Source: Companilactobacillus farciminis KCTC 3681 = DSM 20184 (GTDB taxonomy: Bacteria; Bacillota; Bacilli; Lactobacillales; Lactobacillaceae). From it: 64,000 bases of DNA. The notes below the pieces were generated by a model, which was given only the letters and a program-made list of their open reading frames with translations, was not told the origin of the DNA and did no database searches. Positions 48,568 to 57,019 of the stretch are shown piece by piece. The DNA is taken from positions 1,426,001 through 1,490,000 of the forward strand of contig NZ_CP017702.1 in NCBI RefSeq assembly GCF_002706745.1. The letters are read 5' to 3'. How positions within the stretch are numbered: the first letter of the stretch is position 1; the number at the start of each line of letters is the position of its first letter. The position numbers and the translations under genes were made by a program.

Positions 48568-49227
48568 CTACTTATGTTCATTAACTATTTCAGTTACTCT
48601 TTTAACAACTTGTTCGATGGTCATATCGGAAGTATCTACTTCAATGGCATCGTCAGCTTTCTTCAATGGTGAAATTTCACGATGTGAGTCTTTATAATCA
48701 CGTGCTGCAATTTCATCTTGTAGTTCTTTTAATGGAGTATTGATGCCACGTTCAACATTTTCTTTAAAACGTCTCTGTGCACGAACTTCCACACTAGCAA
48801 TCAAAAAGATCTTTACTTCTGCCTTAGGCAAGACAGTTGTACCAATATCACGGCCATCCATGACGATATCGCAATCATTGGCTAAATCGCGTTGCATTTG
48901 AACTAATTGTGTTCTTACTTCCTTGATTGCTGAAACTTGTGAAACGTTGTTTGTTATTTCTTCAGTTCTAATGTCATCTGAGACATCCTCATCGTCTAAA
49001 TAAACGTGTTGTCCATCCTCTTTATTTAGAAAATGAATTCGATGTTCTGACATTAATTTCAAAATATTGAGAGTATCACCATAACCCACATTGTGCTTTT
49101 TTGCAAGTAAAGTCACTGTTCGATACATTGCACCTGTGTCACAGTATACAAAATTCAAGTTTTTTGCGATTAATTTGGCAATCGTACTTTTTCCAGCTGA
49201 TGCTGGTCCGTCTATAGCAATTTGCAT
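48568..49227 (-). CDS. cmk: Cytidylate kinase
   Basis: 219 residues; phosphorylates CMP and dCMP with ATP. P-loop [14 protein letters not shown] at the start, [13 protein letters not shown] in the NMP-binding region, [15 protein letters not shown], and [14 protein letters not shown] in the lid. It is followed by der with 11 bp between. Confidence 0.96.
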   Translation of the reverse strand: MQIAIDGPASAGKSTIAKLIAKNLNFVYCDTGAMYRTVTLLAKKHNVGYGDTLNILKLMSEHRIHFLNKEDGQHVYLDDEDVSDDIRTEEITNNVSQVSAIKEVRTQLVQMQRDLANDCDIVMDGRDIGTTVLPKAEVKIFLIASVEVRAQRRFKENVERGINTPLKELQDEIAARDYKDSHREISPLKKADDAIEVDTSDMTIEQVVKRVTEIVNEHK

Positions 49228-49244
49228 TCGTTTCTCTCCTTAAT

Positions 49245-49276
49245 AAAAGGGCCCAGACTAAATGTCCAAGACCCTT
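49245..49276 (-). terminator. Possible terminator after the LysM gene
   Basis: AAGGGTC and GGCCCTT pair on the minus strand around an irregular stem, followed by TTTT. Confidence 0.55.
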
Positions 49277-49286
49277 CACATAAAAA

Positions 49287-50378
49287 TTATTTAACTCTTA
49301 GTGTTGTACCAGGTGTCAATGTACCAACGTTACCATTCAAACTCTTAAGTTGAGCAGTAGTTAGATTATTGTTATATGCAATTCTAAACCAGTTGTCACC
49401 AGCTTTAACAGTGTAATAAGATGCTGAATTACTACTATTACTATCTGTTGAAGTTGTTGAACTGTCGTTAGCAGTTGTACCAGTTGAAGCTTGTTGATTA
49501 TTTTGTTGCGATTGTTGTGACTGTTGAGTCTGTTGTGATTCTTGTGTTTGTTGTTGCGTGTTATTAGCTGTTTGTGAGTTGCTTGAGTCAGCCGTAGTAC
49601 TATTAGCGGCAGTACTGTCACTAGCAGTACTTGAAGCATTGCTATTAGAATCAGAGTCACTATCTTTATTAGTAGTGGTCTTCTTCTTAGCAGTAGCTTT
49701 CTTGGTTGACTTTTTCTTCGTTGACTTCTTAGCAGCTTTCTTCTTGGAAGACTTATCTTTATTCTCGACTGAACTTTCAGCTTGAGAACTGTCTAAATCG
49801 CCGCTACTACTACCCCTCACCGCATTGATAATAACCGGTGTAAACATAATAACGATCAATGCAACAACTAAGGTAACGACTAGGGTGTGATTTCCACGTT
49901 GCTTTTCTTTAGTAACAGCACGTGAAACATGACCCTCATCGTCAGTATCAGAGTCAAAACTCTTTTCCCAAGGCTTAACATCTTCTTGATCAGCAGAAGA
50001 ATCGTCTTGATCTTGATCAGATTCTGCCTTTGAGTCCTCAACTGATTCTTTAGGTGTCACAGGTGGCACTGGAGTTGGCTCAAACTTAGGTTCGTCAACT
50101 TCAGGAGCATCGTGTTTTGCTTCGCTTAAATGATCATTGCTTTCTTCAGCCTGAAGATGATCAGCCCCAACAGGTGTAGGATTATCCTCAACTTGTTTAG
50201 GCTCATCATTAGAAGCCTGATCGTCAGAAACAGTATTATTCGTTGGTGTGTTTTCATCACCTGTATCGATTAGATGATATTTCTTTAAATCCTCAAGACT
50301 GACAGATCCTTCTAGTCCTTTGGTGGATTTTGGAACACGTGAATCGCCAGACATATTGTTTTTATCATTATCGGCCAT
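49287..50378 (-). CDS. Membrane-anchored LysM-domain protein
   Basis: 363 residues. The N-terminal about 160 are acidic and cytoplasmic, rich in Glu/Asp/Pro. A membrane span follows (about 167-187: TLVVTLVVALIVIMFTPVII), then a Lys-rich KKSTKKKSTKKATAKKK stretch, and a Ser/Thr/Gln linker. The last 45 residues form a LysM: YYTVKAGDNWFRIAYNNNLT...LTPGTTLRVK, for peptidoglycan binding. The architecture and place (next to cmk and ribU) match the lactobacillar EF1546/YpbE-like surface proteins. Probably helps keep the cell wall and membrane linked; the exact role is unknown. Confidence 0.88.
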   Translation of the reverse strand: MADNDKNNMSGDSRVPKSTKGLEGSVSLEDLKKYHLIDTGDENTPTNNTVSDDQASNDEPKQVEDNPTPVGADHLQAEESNDHLSEAKHDAPEVDEPKFEPTPVPPVTPKESVEDSKAESDQDQDDSSADQEDVKPWEKSFDSDTDDEGHVSRAVTKEKQRGNHTLVVTLVVALIVIMFTPVIINAVRGSSSGDLDSSQAESSVENKDKSSKKKAAKKSTKKKSTKKATAKKKTTTNKDSDSDSNSNASSTASDSTAANSTTADSSNSQTANNTQQQTQESQQTQQSQQSQQNNQQASTGTTANDSSTTSTDSNSSNSASYYTVKAGDNWFRIAYNNNLTTAQLKSLNGNVGTLTPGTTLRVK

Positions 50379-50460
50379 TAAAAACCAACCTCCTAATTTC
50401 TATCTCTTAAAGCATATCATAAAAGTTTAAAATTTTTCTTTAAAGATTTATAAAATTTCA

Positions 50461-51012
50461 CTATTTAATAGCGAAATGCCCCTTGATTCTAGGATAAATG
50501 ATAATAACTGCTGCTGAGATGATCAATGCCTTGATAATATTGAATGGAATGACCCCAGTTGCTACATATTTAGCAAGTGACATATTCAGTTGCATCCCGA
50601 CGACATTCATATAAAGTGGCATGACTACAAAATAATTCAAAATTGACATAATTACCGTCAAACTCAAAGTACCAGCAACAACTGCCATGATTTTTTTGTT
50701 CTTCTTCCAGAAATAGCTGAAAGGCAACAGCAAGGCTACTGAACCTACAAATGCTGCTCCATCGCCAATTAAACCAGCTAACCCAGTTCCAGTTACTAAT
50801 AAGTGGACCATTGATTTCAGTAAGGCAATCATAATTCCCCCAACAGGACCAAAAGCAAATGTTCCCACGACTGCCACGACGTCACTTAAATCAACTTTCA
50901 AAAATGGCAACCAGATCAAAACTGGAAATTCAAAGAACATCAAGATCGTTCCTAATGCTGCAAAAATTGAAACCCCAATTATATCTTGAAACTTGTATAA
51001 ACTCTTTCCCAT
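50461..51012 (-). CDS. ribU: Riboflavin ECF transporter S component RibU
   Basis: 183 residues and six spans; substrate-capture subunit of a group II ECF transporter that works with a shared EcfAA'T module not found here. MGKSLYKFQDIIGVSIFAALG at the start and FPVLIWLPFLKVDLSDVVAV plus GPVGGIMIALLKSMVHLL are typical. ATG 51012 fits AGAGGG better than the upstream TTG. The FMN riboswitch upstream supports the riboflavin assignment. Confidence 0.93.
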   Translation of the reverse strand: MGKSLYKFQDIIGVSIFAALGTILMFFEFPVLIWLPFLKVDLSDVVAVVGTFAFGPVGGIMIALLKSMVHLLVTGTGLAGLIGDGAAFVGSVALLLPFSYFWKKNKKIMAVVAGTLSLTVIMSILNYFVVMPLYMNVVGMQLNMSLAKYVATGVIPFNIIKALIISAAVIIIYPRIKGHFAIK

Positions 51013-51045
51013 TAAAATCAACCCTCTTCCAAATTGATCTCCAAA

Positions 51046-51198
51046 GAAAAAAGGCCTATTTTGGGCATACCAAAACAGACCTTACTCTGTTTTCTTCCAT
51101 CCAGACTTTAACTGTCGGTATTGGAATCTCACCAATTCAACCAGCTTGCGCTGGGTCGCGGACTTTACCGCCGGTCGGGAATCACACCCTGCCCTGAA
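51046..51198 (-). promoter_or_regulatory. FMN riboswitch with terminator
   Basis: On the minus strand, the RFN aptamer (51091-51198) shows AGGGCAGGGTG, GATTCCCGACCGGCGGT, AGTCCGCGACCC and GGATGGAAGA. It is followed by a terminator hairpin (51051-51083) and T7. High FMN should stop transcription before ribU. Confidence 0.95.
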
Positions 51199-51381
51199 AA
51201 CCAATTATTTATTTTTATATTTATAATATAGCAGACCCCTTGATGTATAGCAACTGAGTTGTTGTTATGGGAACAATACCATTTGGTTATTAGGTGGTGA
51301 AAGTTGGTTGTTTTGTCGATATTTCTTTACCAGTACCCACTAAATACACTTAAAATCTTTGAATATTTTTTATCAAAAAAG

Positions 51382-51416
51382 TTGAACTTACTCAAGAAAT
51401 AATGATAGTATATAAG
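51382..51416 (+). promoter_or_regulatory. Promoter of the Abi-associated RNA
   Basis: TTACTC (51388-51393), 17 bp, TATAAG (51411-51416); or TTGAAC (51382-51387), 18 bp, TAGTAT (51406-51411). Transcription would start near 51423. The upstream 51200-51380 holds no gene that I can support. Confidence 0.55.
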
Positions 51417-51422
51417 CATACA

Positions 51423-51486
51423 AATGAACGCGTACTTAGTACGCCACTGGGCAGATATAGTTGAACTATACCTGCCCTTTTATTTT
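51423..51486 (+). ncRNA. Candidate small RNA ahead of the Abi gene (two hairpins)
   Basis: Hairpin 1: GCGTAC-TTA-GTACGC (51430-51444, perfect 6 bp). Hairpin 2: GGGCAG and TATAG paired with CTATA and CTGCCC (51449-51477; one A-C mismatch; loop TTGAA), then TTTTATTTT (51478-51486), which is terminator-like. The toxin gene's ribosome site GGAG begins right after. A compact RNA directly upstream of an Abi_2 gene is the layout reported, as I recall, for AbiF systems, in which the RNA acts as the antitoxin. Existence and function of this RNA are inferred. Confidence 0.6.
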
Positions 51487-51496
51487 GGAGAAAAAT

Positions 51497-52495
51497 ATGA
51501 CAAATGATAAACCTTTTAAGTCTATTGATGAGCAGATGAGCATTCTCAAAACCAGAAATCTTATATTTGAAAATGAAGACACTGTAAAATCTGTACTAAG
51601 CAGATATGGTTATTATGAAGTGATAAATGGTTATAAAAGTAAATTCCTTATTAATAGTTCTAACGATAATGAGGGCTTTATACCGAATACAACTTTCGAA
51701 CACATATATGCTCTCTATAAATTAGACAAAAATATTCGTGGTGATTTAAAAAATGCGCTTGAAGATTTTGAATTGACATTTAAACAATCACTCGCATATG
51801 TAATAGCTGAAACATATTCAGATGATGATTCTGAATACACTAACCCTATACTTTACAATGTAGGAGAGTTGCATAAAAAAGGTAATCATAAAGAGACTGA
51901 CAGAGATAGGTTATTAAAGAAATTAAATTATATCGTAAAGTATAATGCATACGAGCCTTATAAACATTATCGTGAAGAACATGGCAATGTACCACCGTGG
52001 ATTGCGGTTAAAGATTTAAGTTTTGGGCAATCAATTTTTCTTTACAAATTAAGTAAGCAAACAATTAGAGATAAGGTTGTTTCAAAAATGTTTGCAATTA
52101 GTACCCCATTAATTTCTGCAGCTGACAATGATTTTCACATACGACAGGCTTTCGGTGATCTCCTTTCCCTATCGTTATTTTATAGAAACCATGCTTCTCA
52201 TGGAGACCATGTTTTTAGTCAAAGAAGCAAACAATTTGGTCTAAGATATTCAAAATACCTCTTTCCCAATTTTATAAAAGAAACTGAAGATGAATTTAAC
52301 AAAGGATTAGGAAGAAGTAGCATAGGCACTTTATTATGCTGTTTAGCTTCTTTAGATAATTTGAATTGTTATTCCACTCTTATATCATGGCTAACTGTAC
52401 ATTTAGAAGAATATTTAAAAGTATATCCAATGGATAAAACTTTTTTAATTAATTCTATGGAATTAAACCTTACAAATATAGATTTAAAAAATTAA
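51497..52495 (+). CDS. Abi_2 family (AbiF/AbiD-like) abortive-infection protein with HEPN motif
   Basis: 332 residues. ATG 51497 follows GGAGAAAAAT; an in-frame extension upstream would lie in the RNA hairpin and is rejected. Characteristic Abi_2 segments: MSILKTRNLIF, GYYEVINGYKSKFL, HIYALYKLDKNIRGDL and PPWIAVKDLSFGQSIFLY. The HEPN RNase motif R-x4-H is R230-NHAS-H235 in FYRNHASHGD. Likely a toxin-like RNase that halts growth after phage attack. The gene stands alone on the plus strand between two housekeeping operons on the minus strand, which suggests acquisition. Confidence 0.9.
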   Translation: MTNDKPFKSIDEQMSILKTRNLIFENEDTVKSVLSRYGYYEVINGYKSKFLINSSNDNEGFIPNTTFEHIYALYKLDKNIRGDLKNALEDFELTFKQSLAYVIAETYSDDDSEYTNPILYNVGELHKKGNHKETDRDRLLKKLNYIVKYNAYEPYKHYREEHGNVPPWIAVKDLSFGQSIFLYKLSKQTIRDKVVSKMFAISTPLISAADNDFHIRQAFGDLLSLSLFYRNHASHGDHVFSQRSKQFGLRYSKYLFPNFIKETEDEFNKGLGRSSIGTLLCCLASLDNLNCYSTLISWLTVHLEEYLKVYPMDKTFLINSMELNLTNIDLKN

Positions 52496-52510
52496 ATAAA
52501 AACTAAGATT

Positions 52511-52544
52511 GGGCAGATATAGTTAATCTATATCTGTTTTTTTT
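52511..52544 (+). terminator. Hairpin and terminator after the Abi gene, near copy of hairpin 2 upstream
   Basis: CAGATATAG-TTAAT-CTATATCTG (52514-52536), a perfect 9-bp stem, then T8. The first 14 bases GGGCAGATATAGTT (52511-52524) are identical to 51449-51462, and the 3' arm differs at few positions. It ends the Abi transcript and may also be a second copy of the RNA module. Confidence 0.75.
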
Positions 52545-52603
52545 GGAATGAATCAAATGAAATTAATGTACTCTGCTAAACTATTATACTCATTTGATTT
52601 AGG

Positions 52604-52638
52604 CATAAAAAAATCTCGAAAAAACACTTCCGAGATTT
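52604..52638 (-). terminator. Terminator after rluB
   Basis: AAATCTCG and CGAGATTT (52611-52638) around a 12-nt loop, with T7 on the minus strand. Confidence 0.85.
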
Positions 52639-52662
52639 GCTAATAAATATTGTTCAAAATTA

Positions 52663-53388
52663 TTACTTTTGATTCTTCTTCAAAGTAGCAACTTCTAAAC
52701 GAGTCAAGTCACGATATTGACCAGAAACCAAACCATCTAAAGTCAAGAAATCATAACTTTCACGGGATAGCTTTTCAACTTTATGCCCAACGGCATCGAA
52801 CATGTTCTTAACTTGATGATTGTGGCCTTCGTGAATAACCATTCTAACGATTGAACTGTTCTTCTTTTTGTCTTTTGACATCACACGAACTTTGGCTTTA
52901 GCAGTTGTATAGCCTTTTAGCTTAATACCGTTTTCCAATTTTCTGATCTCTTCAGTTGTCAAAATGCCTTCAACTTTAGCGATATAAGTCTTATCTACGT
53001 GATATCTTGGATGCATCAAATGGTTGGCAAATTCACCGTCGTTAGTCAACAATAACAAACCAGACGTATCATAATCCAAACGGCCGATTGGGTAAACACG
53101 TTCACGGACATCATCTTCCAACAGGTCAGTGACAACTTTTCTATCCTTATCATCTGAAACGGCTGAAATAACGCCACGAGGCTTGTACATCAAGATATAA
53201 CGTTTCTTCTCTTCTTCCATAGGAACGCCGTCTACTTCGATACGATCGTGGTTATCAACTTTGACACCCATTTCCGTGATCAACTTGCCATTAACTTTAA
53301 CGTGACCTTTAGCAATCAATTCTTCTGATTTGCGTCTTGAAGCCACACCAGCATCGGCCATATATTTTTGTAATCTAACTTTCTCCAT
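52663..53388 (-). CDS. rluB: 23S rRNA pseudouridine synthase, RsuA/RluB family
   Basis: 241 residues. An S4 RNA-binding domain (VRLQKYMADAGVASRRKSEE, residues about 3-60) precedes the synthase domain, with the catalytic Asp in YPIGRLDYDTSGLLLLTNDG. EGHNHQVKNMFDAVGHKVEKL is conserved. In this position after scpB, the rRNA target is likely 23S rRNA. It overlaps the scpB end by 14 bp. Confidence 0.94.
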   Translation of the reverse strand: MEKVRLQKYMADAGVASRRKSEELIAKGHVKVNGKLITEMGVKVDNHDRIEVDGVPMEEEKKRYILMYKPRGVISAVSDDKDRKVVTDLLEDDVRERVYPIGRLDYDTSGLLLLTNDGEFANHLMHPRYHVDKTYIAKVEGILTTEEIRKLENGIKLKGYTTAKAKVRVMSKDKKKNSSIVRMVIHEGHNHQVKNMFDAVGHKVEKLSRESYDFLTLDGLVSGQYRDLTRLEVATLKKNQK

Positions 53389-53920
53389 CTATCTCTCCTG
53401 TATTTGAGTTTTCCTCAAAGTTTTCTATTTTTGGTAAATCCTCTAAACTCTTAATTCCAAAGTAATCGAAGAATTCATCCGTCACTACATACAAATTAGG
53501 ATGTCCGGGAACATTCTTCTTGCCATGTTCTTTAATCATTTTTCGCATCAATAAAGTATTCAAGCTTCCGGAACTCTGTACACCACGAATTTCATCGATT
53601 TCTATTCTTGTGATTGGTTGTCGATAAGCAATGATCGATAAAACTTCTAAAGCTGCTTGACTGAGTTTTGTTCCCAACCCTGACTTAAAATATTTAGTTA
53701 GCAATTCACTGAATTCATTTTTGGTAACTAATTTATAAAGTGAGTTGTAATTGACTAATTGGATGCCCGAATCTCCATCAGTTAATAATTTAACTTGTAA
53801 TTCTTCAAGATTTTGTCGTAAAGCAGCACTATCGATTTCTAACAATTCGACCAAATCTTTTTCTTTAATACCCTGATCTCCAGCCACAAACAATAATGCC
53901 ATTATTTTTGCTTGATACAC
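53375..53920 (-). CDS. scpB: Segregation and condensation protein B
   Basis: 181 residues, winged-helix protein that bridges ScpA in the SMC condensin. GDQGIKEKDLVELLEID near the N-terminus, SQAALEVLSIIAYRQPITRI and IDEIRGVQSSGSLNTLLM in the middle. It lies 2 bp after scpA and overlaps rluB. Confidence 0.96.
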   Translation of the reverse strand: MYQAKIMALLFVAGDQGIKEKDLVELLEIDSAALRQNLEELQVKLLTDGDSGIQLVNYNSLYKLVTKNEFSELLTKYFKSGLGTKLSQAALEVLSIIAYRQPITRIEIDEIRGVQSSGSLNTLLMRKMIKEHGKKNVPGHPNLYVVTDEFFDYFGIKSLEDLPKIENFEENSNTGEIDGES

Positions 53921-53922
53921 GT

Positions 53923-54648
53923 TTAATTCCTCAATTCAATAAATAGTTCACTCTTAAAGTCAGCTTGTTGAACGGAAACGAGTTGTTTACGTGCTAATTC
54001 CAAAATTGCCATAAAGTCAGTGACGATTTCTTCAATATTGCCGTTCAGTTTCAAAAGTGCTTTAAAAGTAGTTTTTTTGACAGATTTCAGCTCCGTCATA
54101 ATATTGTCAGTCGCATCTTCAATTGAGAGAGTTTCATTTTCAATCGTCTCCGTTTCTGGTTGACGATTTTTTTGTTCGCGTAACAATTCAGCATAGGTAG
54201 TTGCCAAATCCGTCAACGCAACCGAACCAGGTTCAAGAAACTGCTCCAATTGTTTATTAGGAATACTGACCTCTTTGTCAAACTGTTGCTTGCGATACTG
54301 CTCTTTTTCTTCAAAATAAGCAGCAACTTTTTTAAAAGTCTGATAAGTCAACAATTGTGAAACCAACTGATCACGAGGATCTTCATCTTGAAATTCATCT
54401 TCAATTTCATCCGGTGCTTGAGGCAACAGCATCTTGCTTTTAATTGACATCAATGTGGACGCCATCACTAGATAATCGCCGGCAATATCCAACTGCAAAA
54501 CTTTCATACTCTTCAAATAATCCAAATATTGTTGAGTAATTTGAGCTATTGGAATGTCATAAATATCGACTTTTGATTCCTTGATCAAATGTAGCAACAA
54601 GTCAATTGGACCTTCAAAGTCAGTTAAAACTAAGTTCAATTTTTGCAT
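53923..54648 (-). CDS. scpA: Segregation and condensation protein A (kleisin)
   Basis: 241 residues. Begins LNLVLTDFEGPIDLLLHLI, the kleisin N-terminal motif; DIYDIPIAQITQQYLDYL follows. The C-terminal winged helix is at about 170-241. Links SMC heads for chromosome condensation. The start overlaps the ribT-like stop. Confidence 0.96.
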   Translation of the reverse strand: MQKLNLVLTDFEGPIDLLLHLIKESKVDIYDIPIAQITQQYLDYLKSMKVLQLDIAGDYLVMASTLMSIKSKMLLPQAPDEIEDEFQDEDPRDQLVSQLLTYQTFKKVAAYFEEKEQYRKQQFDKEVSIPNKQLEQFLEPGSVALTDLATTYAELLREQKNRQPETETIENETLSIEDATDNIMTELKSVKKTTFKALLKLNGNIEEIVTDFMAILELARKQLVSVQQADFKSELFIELRN

Positions 54649-55034
54649 TAATCTGTTTCTTCCAAATCCTTCTCAAGTTTCTCTTTGTTTTGACGCCAAA
54701 GCTTTATCTCTTTACTCAATTCAAAATTACCTAAAATGACTAGTTTAGGGAATCGTTTTTGAACATCGTCAAAAATTTTAAAAACATTGCTTTGCGAGCG
54801 ATATGAGGGATTTAACGAAATATATTCAATGAAGACCGTTCCTTCAGAAAAAGACAAAGCTACTATTCCGGAATAATCATCAACGTTACTCTTCCATAAA
54901 TACAACTGGCGATTTTCATCCTCTGAGTAAAGATTTAATTCTTGTTCCATATTGTGAAAGTCTTTTAAATCACTGATATATGACAAAAAGCCCATGGCAA
55001 TTTTTTTGTTTTCATCACTATATTTACTAAGCAT
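54648..55034 (-). CDS. RibT-like GNAT acetyltransferase
   Basis: 128 residues. KKIAMGFLSYISDLKDFH at the start, then LYLWKSNVDDYSGIVALSF, and FIEYISLNPSYRSQSNVFKI, the acetyl-CoA-binding region. The sequence is like RibT of B. subtilis, which is also found near scpA. RibT is linked to riboflavin genes there; the substrate is unknown. The pyrophosphate loop R-S-Q-S-N-V departs from the usual Q/RxxGxG/A, so activity may be reduced. Confidence 0.75.
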   Translation of the reverse strand: MLSKYSDENKKIAMGFLSYISDLKDFHNMEQELNLYSEDENRQLYLWKSNVDDYSGIVALSFSEGTVFIEYISLNPSYRSQSNVFKIFDDVQKRFPKLVILGNFELSKEIKLWRQNKEKLEKDLEETD

Positions 55035-55042
55035 AAATCCTC

Positions 55043-55963
55043 CTATGCTCGTGGGAAAGCCTTGTTATAAACTTGCTTCATCCGCGTCTTATTAACGTGC
55101 GTATAAATTTGAGTCGTTGAAATATCTGAATGTCCCAACAATTCCTGAACCACACGTAAATCCGCTCCATTCTCTAATAAATTAGTAGCGAAAGAATGTC
55201 GTAAAGTATGTGGCGTTACGTCTTTAGTTATACCTACTTGAGCAATATATTTTTTGATCATCCGCCAAATCGATTGTCGAGTTAACTTTTTCCCGCGAAA
55301 ATTCAAAAAGACTTCCGCCTGTTGACCATATTTTGTCACCAAAGGTTCACGGGTTTCTTGAAGATACTTATTCAACCACTTAATGGCCGTCTCGCTGATT
55401 GGCAAAAGACGTTCTTTTGAACCTTTACCCAAAGTCTTAATCAGTTCCAAGTCTAAGTGCAAATCGTCCATCTTCAAATTGACTAATTCACTCACTCGCA
55501 ACCCCATCGCATACATTACTTCAAAAATCGTGCGGTCTCTAATACCCAAACTAGTTGAAATATCAGGCGACTCAATCAATTTATTGACCTCATCCATCGA
55601 CAAAACTACCGGCAAATGACTGCCCTTTTTGGGAGCATCCAATTCATTCATCGGATTAGTAGAAAGTTTATCAAGCAATTCTAACCATTGATAAAATTTC
55701 TTCAAAGACGAAAACATTCGCATCTGAGAGTTTTTCGATTTGCCAGCTTTATCCTGACTAGCAAAAAACTGAGTGACAATAAAATGATCTTCTGGATAAA
55801 AATCAAGTTTCTTCTTCTCTAGAAATTGGCTGAATTCCAATAGATCTTGATTGTATGAAGTTATTGTATTTTTTGACAAACCACGTTCTAATCGTAAAAA
55901 GCGAGCGTAATCAGACAAAGTATCAATCATCGTTTGATTTTTAATCGCTAATTTATCACTCAC
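55043..55963 (-). CDS. xerD: Tyrosine recombinase XerD
   Basis: 306 residues from GTG 55963 after GAGGTGA. The SAM-like domain has FLRLERGLSKNTITSYNQDL; the catalytic domain has AMGLRVSELVNLKM, GKGSKERLLPI, HTLRHSFATNLLENGADL and LGHSDISTTQIYTHV. The position before ribT-scpA-scpB is the normal xerD place in Firmicutes. XerC at 13.7 kb is the partner. Confidence 0.94.
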   Translation of the reverse strand: MSDKLAIKNQTMIDTLSDYARFLRLERGLSKNTITSYNQDLLEFSQFLEKKKLDFYPEDHFIVTQFFASQDKAGKSKNSQMRMFSSLKKFYQWLELLDKLSTNPMNELDAPKKGSHLPVVLSMDEVNKLIESPDISTSLGIRDRTIFEVMYAMGLRVSELVNLKMDDLHLDLELIKTLGKGSKERLLPISETAIKWLNKYLQETREPLVTKYGQQAEVFLNFRGKKLTRQSIWRMIKKYIAQVGITKDVTPHTLRHSFATNLLENGADLRVVQELLGHSDISTTQIYTHVNKTRMKQVYNKAFPRA

Positions 55964-55974
55964 TAAAGTCACCT

Positions 55975-56844
55975 CTATTTGAGATAAGTGTAGCCATCTT
56001 TTTGCTCAATCTTCTTTTGTTTCATCAAATTACCAAGAGCACGTTTAAAACTACCCTTACTGATACCAAAGTATTCTCTAATATCATCAGGATCACTCTT
56101 GTCTGTATAAGGAATCTTCCCATCACGAGCGTGTTCCAAAACGGCCATGATCATTTGTGCATCGGGAGTAATTTCTTCATAGGCACGTGGGCGCATTGAA
56201 AGGTTTAAACGACGGTGACTTGAGCCAATTACACGAGCTTTGATATGTTGTCCAATGTGTAATGGTTGGTCTTGTTCTTCAACGTGGACAAAGCCCATAT
56301 AATAACTGTCAGTCATGACAAAAGCACCGGATTCTCTAATAGCAATCACAGTTCCTTCCTCATTCTTATTCATTAATTCTTTTAGATCTGTGCTAGGGCT
56401 ACGAGCAATTTGTGTGTAAAGTTCGATATCAGCTAGTTTACCCCATAAACGACCCTTGTGATCAATTTCTAATTTGACCATCAAATTATCGCCCTTCTTA
56501 GGCCATTCACTGTGTTCTAGTGGTAAATCATCTAAAGAAACAACGATATCTTTATCTTCCAAACCGACATTGACGAAAACTCCCAAGTCAGTTCTCACTT
56601 CAGTAACTTCTGCGAAATCCCAAACTCCTTGAGTTACGAAAGGTAAGACTGTTGTCATTTTGTTTTTATGTGCTTGATTTTCATAAACAAATCCTGCTAC
56701 TTGATCACCTAATTCAGGTATTTCGGTTAATTCAATTAAATCTAAGGCAAAAGTTACCCCTTCTACTTGAACAAAGGCTTCATCCTTATTAAGGTCAGTT
56801 ACCGTTCCAGGCAATACTTGACCGTACATTTCTGCTGCTTCCAT
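55975..56844 (-). CDS. cvfB: S1 RNA-binding protein CvfB (YitL)
   Basis: 289 residues: four OB/S1-like modules (GQVLPGTVTDLNKDEAFVQV, VRTDLGVFVNVGLEDKDIVV, GTVIAIRESGAFVMTDSYYM) and a C-terminal winged helix (IREYFGISKGSFKRALGNLM). CvfB affects gene expression and virulence in staphylococci; the RNA target is unknown. Its stop overlaps the xerD ribosome site, so they are coupled. Confidence 0.92.
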   Translation of the reverse strand: MEAAEMYGQVLPGTVTDLNKDEAFVQVEGVTFALDLIELTEIPELGDQVAGFVYENQAHKNKMTTVLPFVTQGVWDFAEVTEVRTDLGVFVNVGLEDKDIVVSLDDLPLEHSEWPKKGDNLMVKLEIDHKGRLWGKLADIELYTQIARSPSTDLKELMNKNEEGTVIAIRESGAFVMTDSYYMGFVHVEEQDQPLHIGQHIKARVIGSSHRRLNLSMRPRAYEEITPDAQMIMAVLEHARDGKIPYTDKSDPDDIREYFGISKGSFKRALGNLMKQKKIEQKDGYTYLK

Positions 56845-56884
56845 TTTTCACCATACTCTTTTTGACATTTTATTTATCTAGAAT

Positions 56885-56912
56885 AAAAATACCCCCAACT
56901 ACTAGAGGGTAT
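56885..56912 (-). terminator. Hairpin between the 85-residue gene and cvfB
   Basis: ATACCC and GGGTAT pair on the minus strand, with T5. Probably a second terminator for the small gene. Confidence 0.6.
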
Positions 56913-56977
56913 CTATTATTGAATATTTAATCTTCTATATTATATCAGAAAGAACGACTAAGTAATAACTTCACACT

Positions 56978-57019
56978 AAAAAAAGAACTCACTCTATTAA
57001 ATAGAATGAATTCTAGTTC
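56978..57019 (-). terminator. Terminator of the 85-residue gene
   Basis: GAACT..CATTCTATT pairs with AATAGAGTG..AGTTC, then T7. It overlaps the stop codon. Confidence 0.75.

Noticed and set aside
49429..49560. Repeat-rich DNA in the LysM gene as a possible CRISPR
   Set aside because: It encodes a low-complexity Ser/Thr/Gln linker; there are no regular direct repeats with spacers. No CRISPR array was seen anywhere in the window.
49361..49660. 99-codon frame within the LysM gene
   Set aside because: Arises from the Ser/Thr/Gln-rich repeat region read in another frame.
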